Origin: Sipunculus nudus
Lineage: Eukaryota > Annelida > Sipuncula > Golfingiida > Sipunculidae
Assembly: GCA_026874595.1 (NCBI GenBank)
Contig: CM049306.1
Location: forward strand, 34,424,019 to 34,488,018
Reading direction: 5' to 3'
Length of the DNA: 64,000 bases
Positions 22,888 to 34,735 of the stretch are shown here, piece after piece. Below the pieces are notes generated by a model, which made no database searches, had not been told where the DNA came from, and was given only the letters and a program-made list of their open reading frames with translations. The stretch's first letter is position 1, and each line of letters starts with the position of its first letter. The translations under genes and the position numbers were made by a program.

Positions 22888-24290
22888 TTCATAATATAAA
22901 CAGATGTGTGCCACTTCAAATTAGAGCGGTTTCTTTGAGTGTTACGATGGGACAAATTAAATGTACTGGCTCTTTTTTTATTACAAAAACGAATTTAAAT
23001 TATCTCATAAAATGGTCTTCATCCGAAAACGTTTTGTCTGTAAGCTCTTCCTTGCCGATCATGTTTTGCAGCTGAAGAAACTTCATGACGACCGGTTTCA
23101 GCGCTAATTTATCCCACGGCCGCAATAACGTGCATCCTGAGAGCGTATTTTTTTAAGCAAATGGACACATTAACTTACTAAAACGTTTATGAAATCCCAA
23201 AGGGTCTGAAATAAGTACATACAAAAATTCATACTTATATGTGTCCTATGATATAATATCTGCTCTTACATGATTTGCTTTATTTATGGACGTAATATAA
23301 TTTTATAATGTCGTATATGGCAAATGTTATTGTTTAATGCAATACACGTTTTATACCCGTTTTTAGCAGAACTCGTTCCGTGTGGATGAATGGTTGATCT
23401 TAAATCCACAGTCCGACAACTTTGATTCTTTGAGAAGAAGGCTAGCACAGAAAGTTCTACAATATATTCGTTTTGTGTAGAACAACCGCCTTTATTTGTT
23501 CATTTTTATATGCATGTGGCACTTTTTTTACCGAAAGACTCTTTGTAAAATTACCTGTCCGGATATGCCATATTGCTACAGGCCTGTAACGCAAACACAT
23601 CTTCTTTAATTGCTGTTCATGTTTTAGTTATTGCCCCTAAGGCGGAGAGTTTACCCTGAAGAGCTTAGTCAGATCTGAAAAAAGTAGTTCAGACCACCAT
23701 ATTCCGCAATATGCTTGAGGACTTGCAACAGTCCTACATTTAAAGCAAATTACATTTGTGTTGATTTAGTTTTTAAAGTGTAACTTAATGTTCAATATGT
23801 ATAAAAATACTGGAACTTACTTTCAAGAAAATTAGATAATTGTTACCTCCATTAGCTCTTGTTTACAGCCTTATCATGGCATGCTGGGAAGGTTAAGGAG
23901 GGTCTATTCTTGCGCGACGTCATCTGGACCTCTGAGAAAACCACAATCTATTGGGTATTTTTTTATTTAATTTGCAAAGATACCCCTTTTACTCCTTAAT
24001 GGAGTCTGAATGTTTGGGTTAACATCGGCCGTGCCATTGTGTTCTACAGTCTTTCATCTTTTATATGAATAAACTCACACTCATGTGTCCGACAAGGCGT
24101 GGCAATGCGAGATATCACATAGTTTCGCCCTTTGCCAATCGTCCCATACATTACAATACTTTTTGGAAAAGTCCGACTCAGGCCGAAATCTGCCACTGAG
24201 AGTTTTGAAATCAACCTTCCAAGAGCGCATAACCAAGATAGTCAATCACGCAAACCATCCCGACATCATAGGTAAGGATGGTTATATAAT
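22888..24290. other. unassigned sequence
   Basis: No supported feature. A 91-codon plus frame starting near 24,085 is partly within the following repeat and shows no family match. Confidence 0.55.
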
Positions 24291-24485
24291 GCAGGGGCGG
24301 ATCAAGGATTTAAAAAAGGAGGGGTCCAACCCAGCAGGTCTAATGAAAAAAAAAACTTAAAAAGATCCCCAGGTACCCCAAGGGGGGGGGGGGGGGGGCA
24401 GGAAGCAAAAATGGGTCTAGAACCCTTAAAAAAGTTTGCAACGGCTGAATAAAAGGGGGGGGGGGGGTACCGGCTCACCCACGCT
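24291..24485 (+). mobile_element. GGGGCGGAT-type interspersed repeat, copy 2
   Basis: Begins AGGGGCGGATCAAGGATTT and contains GGTCCAACCC, G17 and G9-10 tracts, and AACCCTTAAAAAAG then TTGCAACGGCTG, as in the copies at 21.0 and 39.2 kb. The right end is not sharply defined. Confidence 0.65.
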
Positions 24486-26045
24486 TGACTTTATGCACTA
24501 GCAATTCCCCTATTATCGTTCTTGTGGAATAAATGTTCGTTTTTCTGAACACCGTTACAGAACAACATTTATTATATGCTGTAAACTGGTTTTTAATAAA
24601 TTTCAAATAAAATTTTCGTGTAAAATAGTCCATATATCTGCCTTAAGAATTACAGTCATTGTTTTCAGATCACTGATAACAAATGTTACTGTATGTACAT
24701 GTGAAAGAAGGGAGATCAAGGAAGCGTTTAAAGGTAAAAAAAAAGAGTTATTAACTCTTGTAATTGGGAAACAGGGAGTGCTATTTTATAATTAAATATT
24801 GATTGATAAGTATTGTGTCATAATTTGGTAGAAAACGAGTATATCGGCAATGTGCCCTGGACCCGTCCCCTGGATCTGTTTCTGTTATGTGTCATGCCAT
24901 TTTAATAAATAAAAATAATTTTAAAATAAATATTTTCACATTAATCAACTTTTTGCGCCTATTTTTTTCTTATCTTGATTAAAAACTGAAGTCCCGTTTT
25001 CTTCACCTGTTTCATTTAAGTAGATTATTATCATTTTGCTTTATCTGAAGGGGTTGAGAGTTAACCTGATATCATGCATGAGCAAGCTATCTGCGCACGT
25101 CATCTGAATTCTGAAGTACACTGTATTCTTTCCATCGGTGTTAAGGGTTTCCTCCAATTTTATCTTACCCCGGGTAATTGGACGTCAATTTCAGGCTACC
25201 CCTGTAATCTGAACCTACTTCAAGTAGACCCCGCACTGTTTGAATTGATACTTTTTTCTTCAACTTTTGCATAAATTATAATTTTAGCATTATAAGTAGA
25301 AAAATCTAGGCCTACATGCATATAAACAAATATTTTTTTTTCAATAAATGCCCATTCCTACAAGGAAACGAAGGGGAAAAAACTATATTTTTTTAGCTAA
25401 CTATCATGTGTACACCAGATGTAATGTTTGAATTTGGGTACAGATGTTAATGTTACTGTTTACTCATCAATGATGAATGCCGCTGTGAAATGGACAACCG
25501 GCAGTTGGCAAAACCAGCTGTTAGCAGTCGTTCGCCTGTGAAATACCAGCCGTTCGTATACACTCATATAAATTAATCAGGCAGCATTAAATAAAACAAC
25601 TGGTAGGCCATGGATCGCGATATATATAGTAACCATTTATTTAAGCCCTGGCATGAGAAAACACGTAAGATGCTCGGCTATTTCCTGAGCGACCGTTCAG
25701 AAAACAGATCTATTGTCAACTTGTCAAGGCCCAATGTGCCATTAGCATCGTAATGTCCGATTATTATACTCAATTAATTAAACCAGCTGGCACCACAGAC
25801 TGTATTTATTACTTAATGGCGTTGAAGAAAGCAATATAATGAATGCATGGTAGTTTATTATTTTGGAGTTTTCAAGGGTTCATGATTGTTGTTCTTTGGT
25901 ACGACTATACACAGTCCAGTTTCATGTGTTTATAGCAATGATTTAAACCTCACCTCCTTATGGAGGGCAGAGAGGCTAATAGTGGTTGATGAGTTTATTA
26001 TTACACTTATATTTGGGTCAAAGATTTTTGGCGAACCTGTGAGCT
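24486..26045. other. unassigned AT-rich sequence
   Basis: No supported feature. Short frames (66-76 codons) without recognisable domains. Confidence 0.6.
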
Positions 26046-26925
26046 TATGCGATGGTGCAGCGTCGTCCGTCGTTGCGTCGTGCGTCGTGCGTCGTCTGTA
26101 CGTTAACCATAGCTAACTCAAAAACGGCAGGAGCTAGCATTACCAATTTTTGTGCAAATAATCAGTCATCTGAAAAACTCTATCGGATTTTGTTTATTTT
26201 TTTCAAACTGCATTTTCTTAGATTTTATAGGGAATATCCCGGCAGTGGTTTGACTTAACTGCCTAAAATTTGGCAGGTTTATACATCTTGGATGACGTTC
26301 TGTATTTTGTGGCAGGTGGCGCCTCCTACATTTGTGTTTAAGCTGCAGACATTCAGGCTTATATCTCAGGACTGGTTTAATTGTTGTATCCTCCGAAATT
26401 TTGCATGCATATAGATCTCACATAGCTCTTTATCACACACAAAGCTCGAGGCGCCACCTGCAACTATTTTTGCGCTGCATCGTCTGTTTGTCTGCCATGG
26501 GCTAAAATCACTCATATCTCAGTAGTGGTTTGACTTACCTTCCTAAAATTGTGCATGTTTATACATCTTTAATAACTTTAACTCAATTTTGTGGTAGGTT
26601 GGCGCTACCTACAATTAAGTATACGCTGCAGACATTCAGGCTTATATCTCAGGACTGGTTTGACATATCCCCCTGAAAGTTTGCATGTGTATAGATCTCA
26701 CATAGCTCTTAATCATACACACGACTGGTGGCGCCTCCTGTTAGCATTTTTGCACAGCGTCCTTCTGTTTGTCCGCTGTGGGATAAAATCACTCAAATAG
26801 TGGTTTGACTTATCTGCCTAAAATTTTGCATATGTATACAACTTGGACAGCTTTCAGGATTTTGTGGTAGGTTGGCGCAACCTACATACACATATTAGCT
26901 GCAGACATCCATGCTTATATGCAAC
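26046..26925 (+). repeat. tandem repeat of about 280-bp units made of two related ~140-bp halves
   Basis: TGGTTTGACTTA starts units at 26,246, 26,526 and 26,801 (periods 280 and 275). Each unit holds CCTAAAATT..GCA-GTTTATACATCTT, then GGTAGGTTGGCGC-type and GCTGCAGACATTCAGGCTTA blocks, then a second, related half: ATATCTCAGGACTGGTTT, CCTGAAAGTTTGCATG, TATAGATCTCACATAGCTC, GGCGCC. The third unit is cut short near 26,925. 26,046-26,245 is a lead-in with repeated GTCGT/GCGTC words. Non-coding; units are diverged, so the array is old. Confidence 0.8.
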
Positions 26926-27810
26926 ACACATCACTCTATTTCCCCTTGCCACTCAATCCATTCCTCACTTCACCCGTCCCACTCTGATTTCGGCGGATAC
27001 ACGTAGTCGCTTGCGAACTACTCATATTCTAGTTTTAAAATGTCCTTGTCCGAAACTTACAGGTCCGAAACGTCCATTTTGCTGAAATCATAATGACTAA
27101 GGAAGATATGCAGGACATAAGAGGATCAATATTAAATTTAAAAAATAAACCTCCATTCATACTCCCAAACTTTGCACAGGTTCGCATTAGGCTTCGTTTT
27201 AAATCCCCATGATGCTAAAACATCATTTTTTTCTTTTTTTTTTTTCTTTTTTTTTCTTTCTTCAGCCCTATGTATCTCAAATATGACTGACCTAAAATAA
27301 ATGGCCTTTGGACAAAAAGGCAGATTTGTGCTAAATATGTTGATTTTTTAACCATTACCTAGTGTCCATGGTCGTACATCCCATTGTCAATTTTCCATAA
27401 TCGCGCCGTTGCGAGAGTCGGGTGGAGGGGGGGGGGGGGGTCCATAGATCGCTTGTTGGTCGTCCGATGAGGACATGAGGATTAAACCTTCACTTCCTAA
27501 ACATTAATGCTAAAGCCTGTACGACGAAGTATAATACATTCTTAGATATATTAATAAAAGAGAACGAATATTTAACAGATTATGTAAGGTTCGCTTTTTA
27601 TGCAATTTATCTAACCCTACCCCCTGACCGGCTTCTGACTTTCTTGCAATGTGCTTCATTGTGTTATTAACCTTTTAGTAATATTACCATGATATCCACA
27701 TGGGCCAGCCAACTTTGGTTATCACACAACGGGCGACATTATATTTTATCCCATAGAAACCCCGTGGACACACTCACACTCCACTACCTAAATAGCCTAC
27801 CCCTCAGTCC
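26926..27810. other. unassigned sequence
   Basis: No gene. A T-rich tract lies at 27,227-27,262 and a G14 tract at about 27,427-27,440. Confidence 0.55.
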
Positions 27811-27920
27811 CTTCGCTTCTCTTCGCTTCTCCTCGCTTCTCTTCGCTTCTCTTCGCTTATCTTCGCTTCTAATCGCTTCTCTTCGCTTAACTTCGCTTCT
27901 CCTCGCTTCTCTTCGCTTCA
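27811..27920. repeat. 10-bp minisatellite, 11 units
   Basis: Eleven exact 10-bp units of CTTCGCTTCT, with single or double changes in units 3, 5, 7, 8, 10 and 11 and no length change. It produces low-complexity frames on both strands (LRFSSLLFAS on plus, RREAKRSE on minus), which are not genes. Confidence 0.97.
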
Positions 27921-28944
27921 CTCCTTGTACATCTTCAAGCCTAGCGGGGTTGCCTTCGTCAACTGTGAAGAAACTTTCCGCCAATTAGGACGGAAATGTC
28001 CAGTGCGGTTAAGTGTCATATCCTTAAATAACGCTTGTTGTCCCGCGTGGGTTTATACCTGTCGGTTCAAGATTCGCACACACACTTCCGAAAGGCCGGG
28101 CTCAGTAGTCATAGCCTAATCAATCAGATTTTCAATAGGGTATATATTCAGGCAGCGATGAGGGGATATTTACATGGTTTTATGCATAAGTTTATGTCCG
28201 TTTGTTGGTCATGTTTTAAGGGGATTTTTCTTAGGTTTCCCCGTGTTCAAACCCATGGATAACATTTTATTATATTTTATTGTTTTTCCACTTCTGTCCG
28301 TGTTTGTACCAGATCTCCAATATTGCGGATTGAAATAAATCTGGTCATTTGGCACAATATTAGTCATATTTGACATATTTCCATCTGAGGTTTAATTTTT
28401 GCCGTGACCTGATTTCCAATTTCTTACACTCAATGGCTGATTCTTAGTTGTTGCACAGATGTATATTTGTCTTCGATATAGGTTATTTTCATAAACTAAC
28501 ATTAGGTCCGATTGATAAGTTCAGGTAGCGAATTTGAACCTGATATTTATTTTTGCATTACCCTGGCCTAATTCTTAAGGTCGGACACTCGATGGTCTAT
28601 TCCTTATTATCGCTCAGCTACGATAAATTACAAGAGTACGACTCTGCTGGATAGGGTTTTCTGCGCTTATAGAGCTCTAAACCCCGTTTAATACACAAAC
28701 GGCGTAGGTATAAATGTGCAGAAGTGATGAGGGCAATGTAGTCTGTATAGAATAAGACTTGTTGCAAGGCAAATTACAGAAGCATGGGTGTTTCTGTGGT
28801 TTTACCGTATAATCTTCATGGTTTACATAATATTTTTAAAGCATACGCACGTGGAATATAAACAGGTGTTTCCTTAAAATTTAACATATTTTGATTTTGG
28901 TTTTGACATTTGGGAGAAGTATGGTCATGGATTTCAAGAAAATT
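27921..28944. other. unassigned AT-rich sequence
   Basis: No supported feature. Confidence 0.6.
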
Positions 28945-28993
28945 CCAAACTGGAAGAGGTTGGTTTTGAGTAGAAACGAATCTGGCGAAAAGG
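28945..28993 (-). repeat. short hairpin repeat, copy 4
   Basis: CCAAACTGGAAGAGG, then GGTTTTGAGTAGAAACGAA and TCTGGCGAAAAGG: the minus-strand version of the motif at 8.39 and 16.44 kb. No inverted partner was found downstream. Confidence 0.65.
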
Positions 28994-29592
28994 TGTGATT
29001 TATGTGCACACATTAATTTTTATTTCTTTTTGTTTTCGTTCAATTTTTTTAGGAAGACTTTATATAGTCAAACATTTTTCCCTTGGATTCTTCTTCGTAT
29101 TCTGTAGAGTGTATTGCAGTCGAAAGTATATTCATAATTAAACATCCTCTATCTGATATATAACAATCGAACAAACAAACACCCCCTCGCATTCCTTCTT
29201 TGAAATTGCGTCGGCTTTAAGTTTAAATGAAATTACATCGTGGAGATCTTCGTGGGAAATATATGAGAAGAAACTATCAATACTTTAAGAATTTGTAAAG
29301 AACGTTTCACTTATTGCCATTAATTTAAGTGCGATTTGCCTTTAGAGTATATTTTTTTGACAATGCAAAAGCTCTCTAGAACTTCTTAAGTGTAAGTTAA
29401 CCTTATAGGTTTATGGTAATGCGAAAGTTACATTACTCATGCTGATAAATAAATCAAAAGTCAGTATCGCGTAGGGATGTGGTTTAATTGAACTTATTTA
29501 TTTCTAAATATATTTGCCTCGCCTGAGACCAGCACGAAATAACGTGGGTGATTCCTCTTGTGACGTGTATAAGATTTTTTTTAACCTCGTAA
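28994..29592. other. unassigned AT-rich sequence
   Basis: No supported feature before the satellite array. Confidence 0.6.
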
Positions 29593-31091
29593 GCTTGATA
29601 CCGCAGAGGGTACTTAACCAGGTTGTCCGTACACCGGTTTAAAGGGAACTTTTCACATACCAGGTATATTAAATACATATGAATTTATCCAGATAATATT
29701 ATATTGTCTGCTATTATTACGTTATAAATAGAGAGACAGATAGATAGAGAGAGGGAAAAAGAGAGGGATACAGAGAGGAAAAAGTGAGAGACAGGCTAGA
29801 TAGAGACAGAGAGAGAGCTTAATACCGCAGAGGGGACTTAACCAGGTTGTCCGTACACCGGTTTAAAGGGAACTTTTCACATACCAGGTATATTAAATAC
29901 ATATGAATTTATCCAGATGATATTATATTGTCTGCTATTATTACGTTATAAAAAGAGAGACAGATAGATAGAGAGAGGGAAAAAGAGAGGGATACAGAGA
30001 GGAAAAAGAGTGAGAGAGGCTAGATAGAGACAGAGAGAGAGCTTAATACCGCAGAGGGGACTTAACCAGGTTGTCCGTACACCGGTTTAAAGGGAACTTT
30101 TCACATACCAGGTATATTAAATACATATGAATTTATCCAGATGATATTATATTGTCTGCTATTATTACGTTATAAAAAGAGAGACAGATAGATAGAGAGA
30201 GGGAAAAAGAGAGGGATACAGAGAGGAAAAAGAGTGAGAGAGGCTAGATAGAGACAGAGAGAGAGCTTAATACCGCAGAGGGGACTTAACCAGGTTGTCC
30301 GTACACCGGTTTAAAGGGAACTTTTCACATACCAGGTATATTAAATACATATGAATTTATCCAGATGATATTATATTGTCTGCTATTATTACGTTATAAA
30401 AAGAGAGACAGATAGATAGAGAGAGGGAAAAAGAGAGGGATACAGAGAGGAAAAAGAGTGAGAGAGGCTAGATAGAGACAGAGAGAGAGCTTAATACCGC
30501 AGAGGGGACTTAACCAGGTTGTCCGTACACCGGTTTAAAGGGAACTTTTCACATACCAGGTATATTAAATACATATGAATTTATCCAGATGATATTATAT
30601 TGTCTGCTATTATTACGTTATAAAAAGAGAGACAGATAGATAGAGAGAGGGAAAAAGAGAGGGATACAGAGAGGAAAAAGAGTGAGAGAGGCTAGATAGA
30701 GACAGAGAGAGAGAGCTTAATACCGCAGAGGGTACTTAACTAGGTTGTCCGTACACCGGTTTAAAGGGAACTTTTCACATACCAGGTATATTAAATACAT
30801 ATGAATTTATCCAGATGATATTATATTGTCTGCTATTATTACGTTATAAAAAGAGAGACAGATAGATAGAGAGAGGGAAAAAGAGAGGGATACAGAGAGG
30901 AAAAAGAGTGAGAGAGGCTAGATAGAGACAGAGAGAGAGAGCTTAATACCGCAGAGGGTACTTAACTAGGTTGTCCATACACCGGTTTAAAGGGAACTTT
31001 CACATACCAGGTATTATATATATATTAAATAAATATGCATTTATCCAGATGATATTATGTTGTCTGCTATTATATGTTTCGTTATAAACCC
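29593..31091 (+). repeat. 224-bp satellite array, six full units plus one partial
   Basis: Units start (GCTTGATACC or GCTTAATACC) at 29,593, 29,817, 30,041, 30,265, 30,489, 30,715 and 30,941: period 224, then 226 from a GA insertion. Each unit is ~130 bp of mixed sequence (ACCGCAGAGG, GTTGTCCGTACACCGGTTT, ATATTGTCTGCTATTATTACG) plus ~90 bp of GA-rich DNA. Units 2-5 look almost identical. Unit 1 differs at several sites. Units 6 and 7 share the GGGTACTTAACTAGG variant, and unit 7 is diverged and loses its GA part. No open frame crosses units. Confidence 0.97.
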
Positions 31092-31524
31092 ATGGGCTTG
31101 CTCATGTACACGGGTGAAAAATTATTCCCACCACGCATCAGTGGTGCTCAACTTTACAAATCAAGATTTTTCAAAACATGCCAGTCCAGTTTTTTTTAAG
31201 GTTTTAGAGTTCCATTTACCACATGTCGCATACCGGTAAACGGCCAAATGAAGGGTTTGTGAAAAAAATAACTAGCGCGAAAATCTTTTCCACATTCCCC
31301 ATACCGCTCGCCAAATAAACGCAGCGTTGGATATTACGGGAACTGTATACAATCACGAGGTACGATGTATAGAAGTCGACACTTTCAAGCTGCTCCTTTT
31401 GATAGTTGAGCCAGATTTCTCGTTTTGCCAGTTTAGTTATCGTTCATTGAGTCATTCACCGGCTGTCCCTGGAAAGTGTAAATGGGTGTAAGTAAACACT
31501 CAGAAGCGATTATTTGAACTTATA
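31092..31524. other. unassigned sequence
   Basis: No supported feature between the satellite and the inverted-repeat element. Confidence 0.6.
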
Positions 31525-32133
31525 AAGGTAGTATCTCACTGGGCTGCGACAGCTTGCGACTAGTTGAAGACACGACAATTGGGACGAAAACCGCGAATTA
31601 GCGACAATTTTCACTTGCAATCACACTGAATCGAAATTACGACATGTTTGTGAACATCGTTCGAGTGTTTGGCCCAAAATTCGGCTTGATTTCGTATACC
31701 CGTCGTGCGAATGTCGTGCGATATTCACGACATTTGTGAAATATTCGCACGACAATTCGGGACCAGAATATCAGATTCTCATTTTTATCTCCAAATATTC
31801 GCAATGTAGTTGCATAGGTCGCAACTGCCTCTCAAAGTTGTCTCGCAGTCCTCGCAATTCCTGACTCGCAGAAACTGACTTGAGAATAGTTGGAGACATG
31901 TTTGAGAAGGGTTTGAGACACAAAGCGACGCCTCTGCGACTATTTTGCGAGAAATTTTGTTTTGCGCATTTTTTTAACATGTTCAAAATTTATGCGACAA
32001 GTAATTGACACTTTGCGAATCACGCGAGGAAATTGAGAACCGCCGCGAATGTTTTACGACACTTTTGAGACTCTCTCGCGAATTTATTCACAATTTGTCG
32101 CAAAGTTGTCGCAGCCCAGTGAGATACAGGCTT
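31525..32133. mobile_element. 609-bp non-autonomous DNA transposon with ~37-bp terminal inverted repeats
   Basis: The left end AAGGTAGTATCTCACTGGGC, then TGCGACAGCTTGCGAC, is the inverted complement of the right end (GTCGCAAAGTTGTCGCAGCC, then CAGTGAGATACAGGCTT). A TA dinucleotide flanks each end (31,523-31,524 and 32,134-32,135), as for TA-targeting elements. The interior is packed with CGACA, GCGAC and TTCGCAC words on both strands, with a local inverted repeat near 31,700-31,755. No transposase frame. The 71- and 125-codon frames here are antisense shadows. Superfamily by TSD alone is tentative. Confidence 0.85.
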
Positions 32134-32135
32134 TA

Positions 32136-32386
32136 GGGAACTGAAGAAAATATATGTAAAGCAAAATAAGCAATAAAACTGGTTCTCCCTGAAAAAAAAA
32201 ATGTTTGCACTTGAATATTTAAAATCTATTATTTTAACTACGTATATGTTTGAAGAAAGTGTATGCAATGGTTGTGTATGCAAAGAGAGTAATTTTTTTA
32301 ACTTTTTTTTAATTGACTTTTTATTCGAATAGGTCAATTCCCCAAATACCAACGAGAGCGGGTTGTCCCGGGTTAAAACTTGGAGT
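32136..32386. other. unassigned sequence
   Basis: No supported feature. Confidence 0.55.
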
Positions 32387-32510
32387 TGGATGCACAATGC
32401 AATACCATGCTGTCATTGATCTGTGAGAGCCCTAGTGATGGAATCAAGATAATCTTGATATAAAAGCAGCGATTAAAACAAAGAAGATCTGGGATGACTG
32501 CAGTGTATAA
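32387..32510 (+). repeat. interspersed repeat family E, copy 1
   Basis: GGATGCACAATGCAATACCATGC ... ATAAAAGCAGCGATTAAAAC ... GATGACTGCAGTGTATAA aligns with 45,833-45,960 in the same orientation. About 125 bp, diverged, non-coding. Confidence 0.6.
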
Positions 32511-32708
32511 CCGCTGCGCGAGAGGCGTGTGTGGTTACGAGATTTAAAGAATATATGCATCGATAAATCCATAGAATTTTAATTTACACCTAGAAGAATC
32601 CATTTTGCTTCTGCTTATCATGATTTTAACTAGCAACTTTTCCTTTTAATTTACCGTTTTTCTGATCCTGTATGTCTTATGTGTTTTACAAATAAGTGAC
32701 CATTCGAG

Positions 32709-32710
<2 letters not shown>

Positions 32711-32774
<64 letters not shown>
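32711..32774. repeat. (TA)n microsatellite
   Basis: About 62 bp of alternating TA between unique sequences. Confidence 0.95.
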
Positions 32775-32775
<1 letters not shown>

Positions 32776-32821
32776 AGACAAAGCTGGCAATGATGTAAAA
32801 TACTGATGACACACATGTACA

Positions 32822-33075
32822 TATACATCGAGTGAGAGAGACGTAAAGAGAGCGAGACAGACTGACAGAGACACAGGAAGAGACACCAGAGAGAGACAGA
32901 GAGAGACAGAGAGAGAGACAGATAGTTAGAGAGAGGAAAAAAGAGAGGCATACAGAGAGGAAACAGAAAGAGAGAGGCTAGATAGAGACAGAGAGAGACA
33001 TACGGACAGAGAGAGACAATAAGACAGATAAAGAGAGAGGGGGACAGACAGATAGACACAGAGAATGATAGAAAC
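32822..33075. repeat. GA-rich tract containing a dispersed copy of the satellite's GA module
   Basis: Purine-rich low-complexity DNA. Its core, 32,911-32,998, follows the GA half of the 224-bp satellite unit word by word (GACAGATAG-TAGAGAGAGG, AGAGAGGCATACAGAGAGG, GAGAGAGGCTAGATAGAGAC) but lacks the mixed-sequence half. The minus-strand leucine/serine-rich frame across it is low-complexity noise. Confidence 0.8.
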
Positions 33076-34435
33076 AAGGCGAAAAGAAAACATTAATAAA
33101 AACTTGTTTAGTCACCGAAAGGACAGGCGTGTCAGTATCATGCACAATACTATTTGTAACCAATAGACTACACTACAATTACCAAATTTCTCTAAAACCT
33201 CTAAGTTATATTGACGCACCATTCACGCAGCGCTTGTTCATCGCGTAGTCATCTTTGCGTCGACGTGGCGCCGGTTCACGGTAGGCTTCATTAGCGACGA
33301 CGTTCTGATCGAAAATAACCTAAAACGGCGTGTTTTGTTCATTGACCAACTGATAATTGTGGAACCTTTGCATATAACGGGCATTAGACAGAGTATCAAC
33401 CATAGATTAATTATATCAATCCTTGGTGGGCCTATACCTAATCCCTCGATAAGCCGCCTGTGTTCGAGTCCATAATACAAAAAAGTGGGTTCTCATTTTT
33501 CAAGGTGCATTATACATGACGTAGGTAAACTAAGCAAAATTAGCCTAATACCCCTGGATGATTACTGCGACTACACAGAACGCCACACTTCATTTATTTA
33601 AATTAATAGGTTAGGAAAAAGTGTTATATGTTATTCCGAGATGTCAAGCTGATCGCATGGTTTTGGTGCATGTCTTACCCAAACGTTCTTATTGCATGTG
33701 ATTAAAATGAATTTAAACAAGACGAATTTGTCTTTAAAGAAAATTTTGTAAAATATAAACTTGCAAAAGAGTTTAATTAACTGTAAGGAGTTACTAACAA
33801 AATGAAATATGAAAAGTGTTAATATCACGATGAAACGAAGCTTGCAGACTTTATAAACGCGCAAAGGTTATCCGTTATTTATTTCGAGATATCTGGCATT
33901 CTCAACAAAGGTCTATGAATCTGCTTTACTGGTTTATAACAGCAGAGATGTACCACAATTCAAACCTCAAGGTTTACCATGTAGAACTGAAATATAAAGG
34001 ACCTCTTTGTTTGTTTTAAAATGAAATTGAAAAAGAACTAATCGTACACCCGTAATTACTACATGCGACTTTGGACATCCGCGTTTAAGTGTGTGCGTAA
34101 AATGGCAGTCGAGAACGGGGTCGGATAAGGGCACAGCAGTACAACTGAAAAGTATTTGGAGAACAGTCTGAAGGTAGGAATCTATCTGCGCAATGGGGTG
34201 GCTAACAGACCCGTATATTGGAAGTTGAAGCCGAAGTAACGCTCTGCCGGTAACCGCGCCCTCATCCGCAAATTATTATCAGAAGACCACAACATACTGA
34301 TATATCAGGACAGACATATCAAAGGTTAGGAGGGGACAAACCACTTATAGACAGACGGGGTGCTTCTTAACACATGTTGTATCCTTCTACCTCGTTAAGG
34401 CTAATTACTTCCTCTCAGAATTTACTATGGTGAAC
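33076..34435. other. unassigned sequence
   Basis: No gene recognised. A B-box-like TGTTCGAGTCC at about 33,461 has no convincing partner A box. Confidence 0.55.
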
Positions 34436-34735
34436 ATCTTGTCACGTCAGAGCCAGCCAGTTCTCCATAGCGACAGGGACGCTTCAGTTCCATCCGTTAT
34501 ATCCTGATTGCATCAACTTTAGCGTAAACCTGGCGCCGATCGTCATCGCATTGACGTTTCGATCAAAGATTATTCCTGTGGGCGAGGCCGTTGTATTCGA
34601 GGCCGATTGAACGTAGAATTTAGCTTGATTACGTCATTTCCTGTGCTATTTTTTATTGCATGAATACTCCCGGGCTAGGTAAAGGCCTGGTGCAGGGAAG
34701 TGTCATGCGTCAATCCCGACCAATCCATCCTGCAC
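34436..34735. other. GC-richer unique island, possible conserved regulatory DNA
   Basis: About 300 bp with balanced composition in an AT-rich desert. It has no repeats and no long frame. Words such as TTACGTCATTTCCTG (CRE-like next to ETS-like) and TTGACGTTTCGATC are present. Regulatory function is inference. Confidence 0.25.

Noticed and set aside
27689-27988. 99-codon plus and 66-codon minus frames
   Set aside because: Both are translations of the 10-bp minisatellite, which happens to lack stops.
29593-31091. Regularly spaced repeats that could suggest a CRISPR array
   Set aside because: Units are contiguous 224-bp repeats without unique spacers, in a eukaryotic setting.
32646-33077. 143-codon minus frame rich in leucine and serine
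   Set aside because: Product of GA-rich and TA-rich low-complexity DNA, with (YI)n runs; no domain.
33440-33480. Possible tRNA B box (TGTTCGAGTCC)
   Set aside because: No A box at proper spacing and no cloverleaf.
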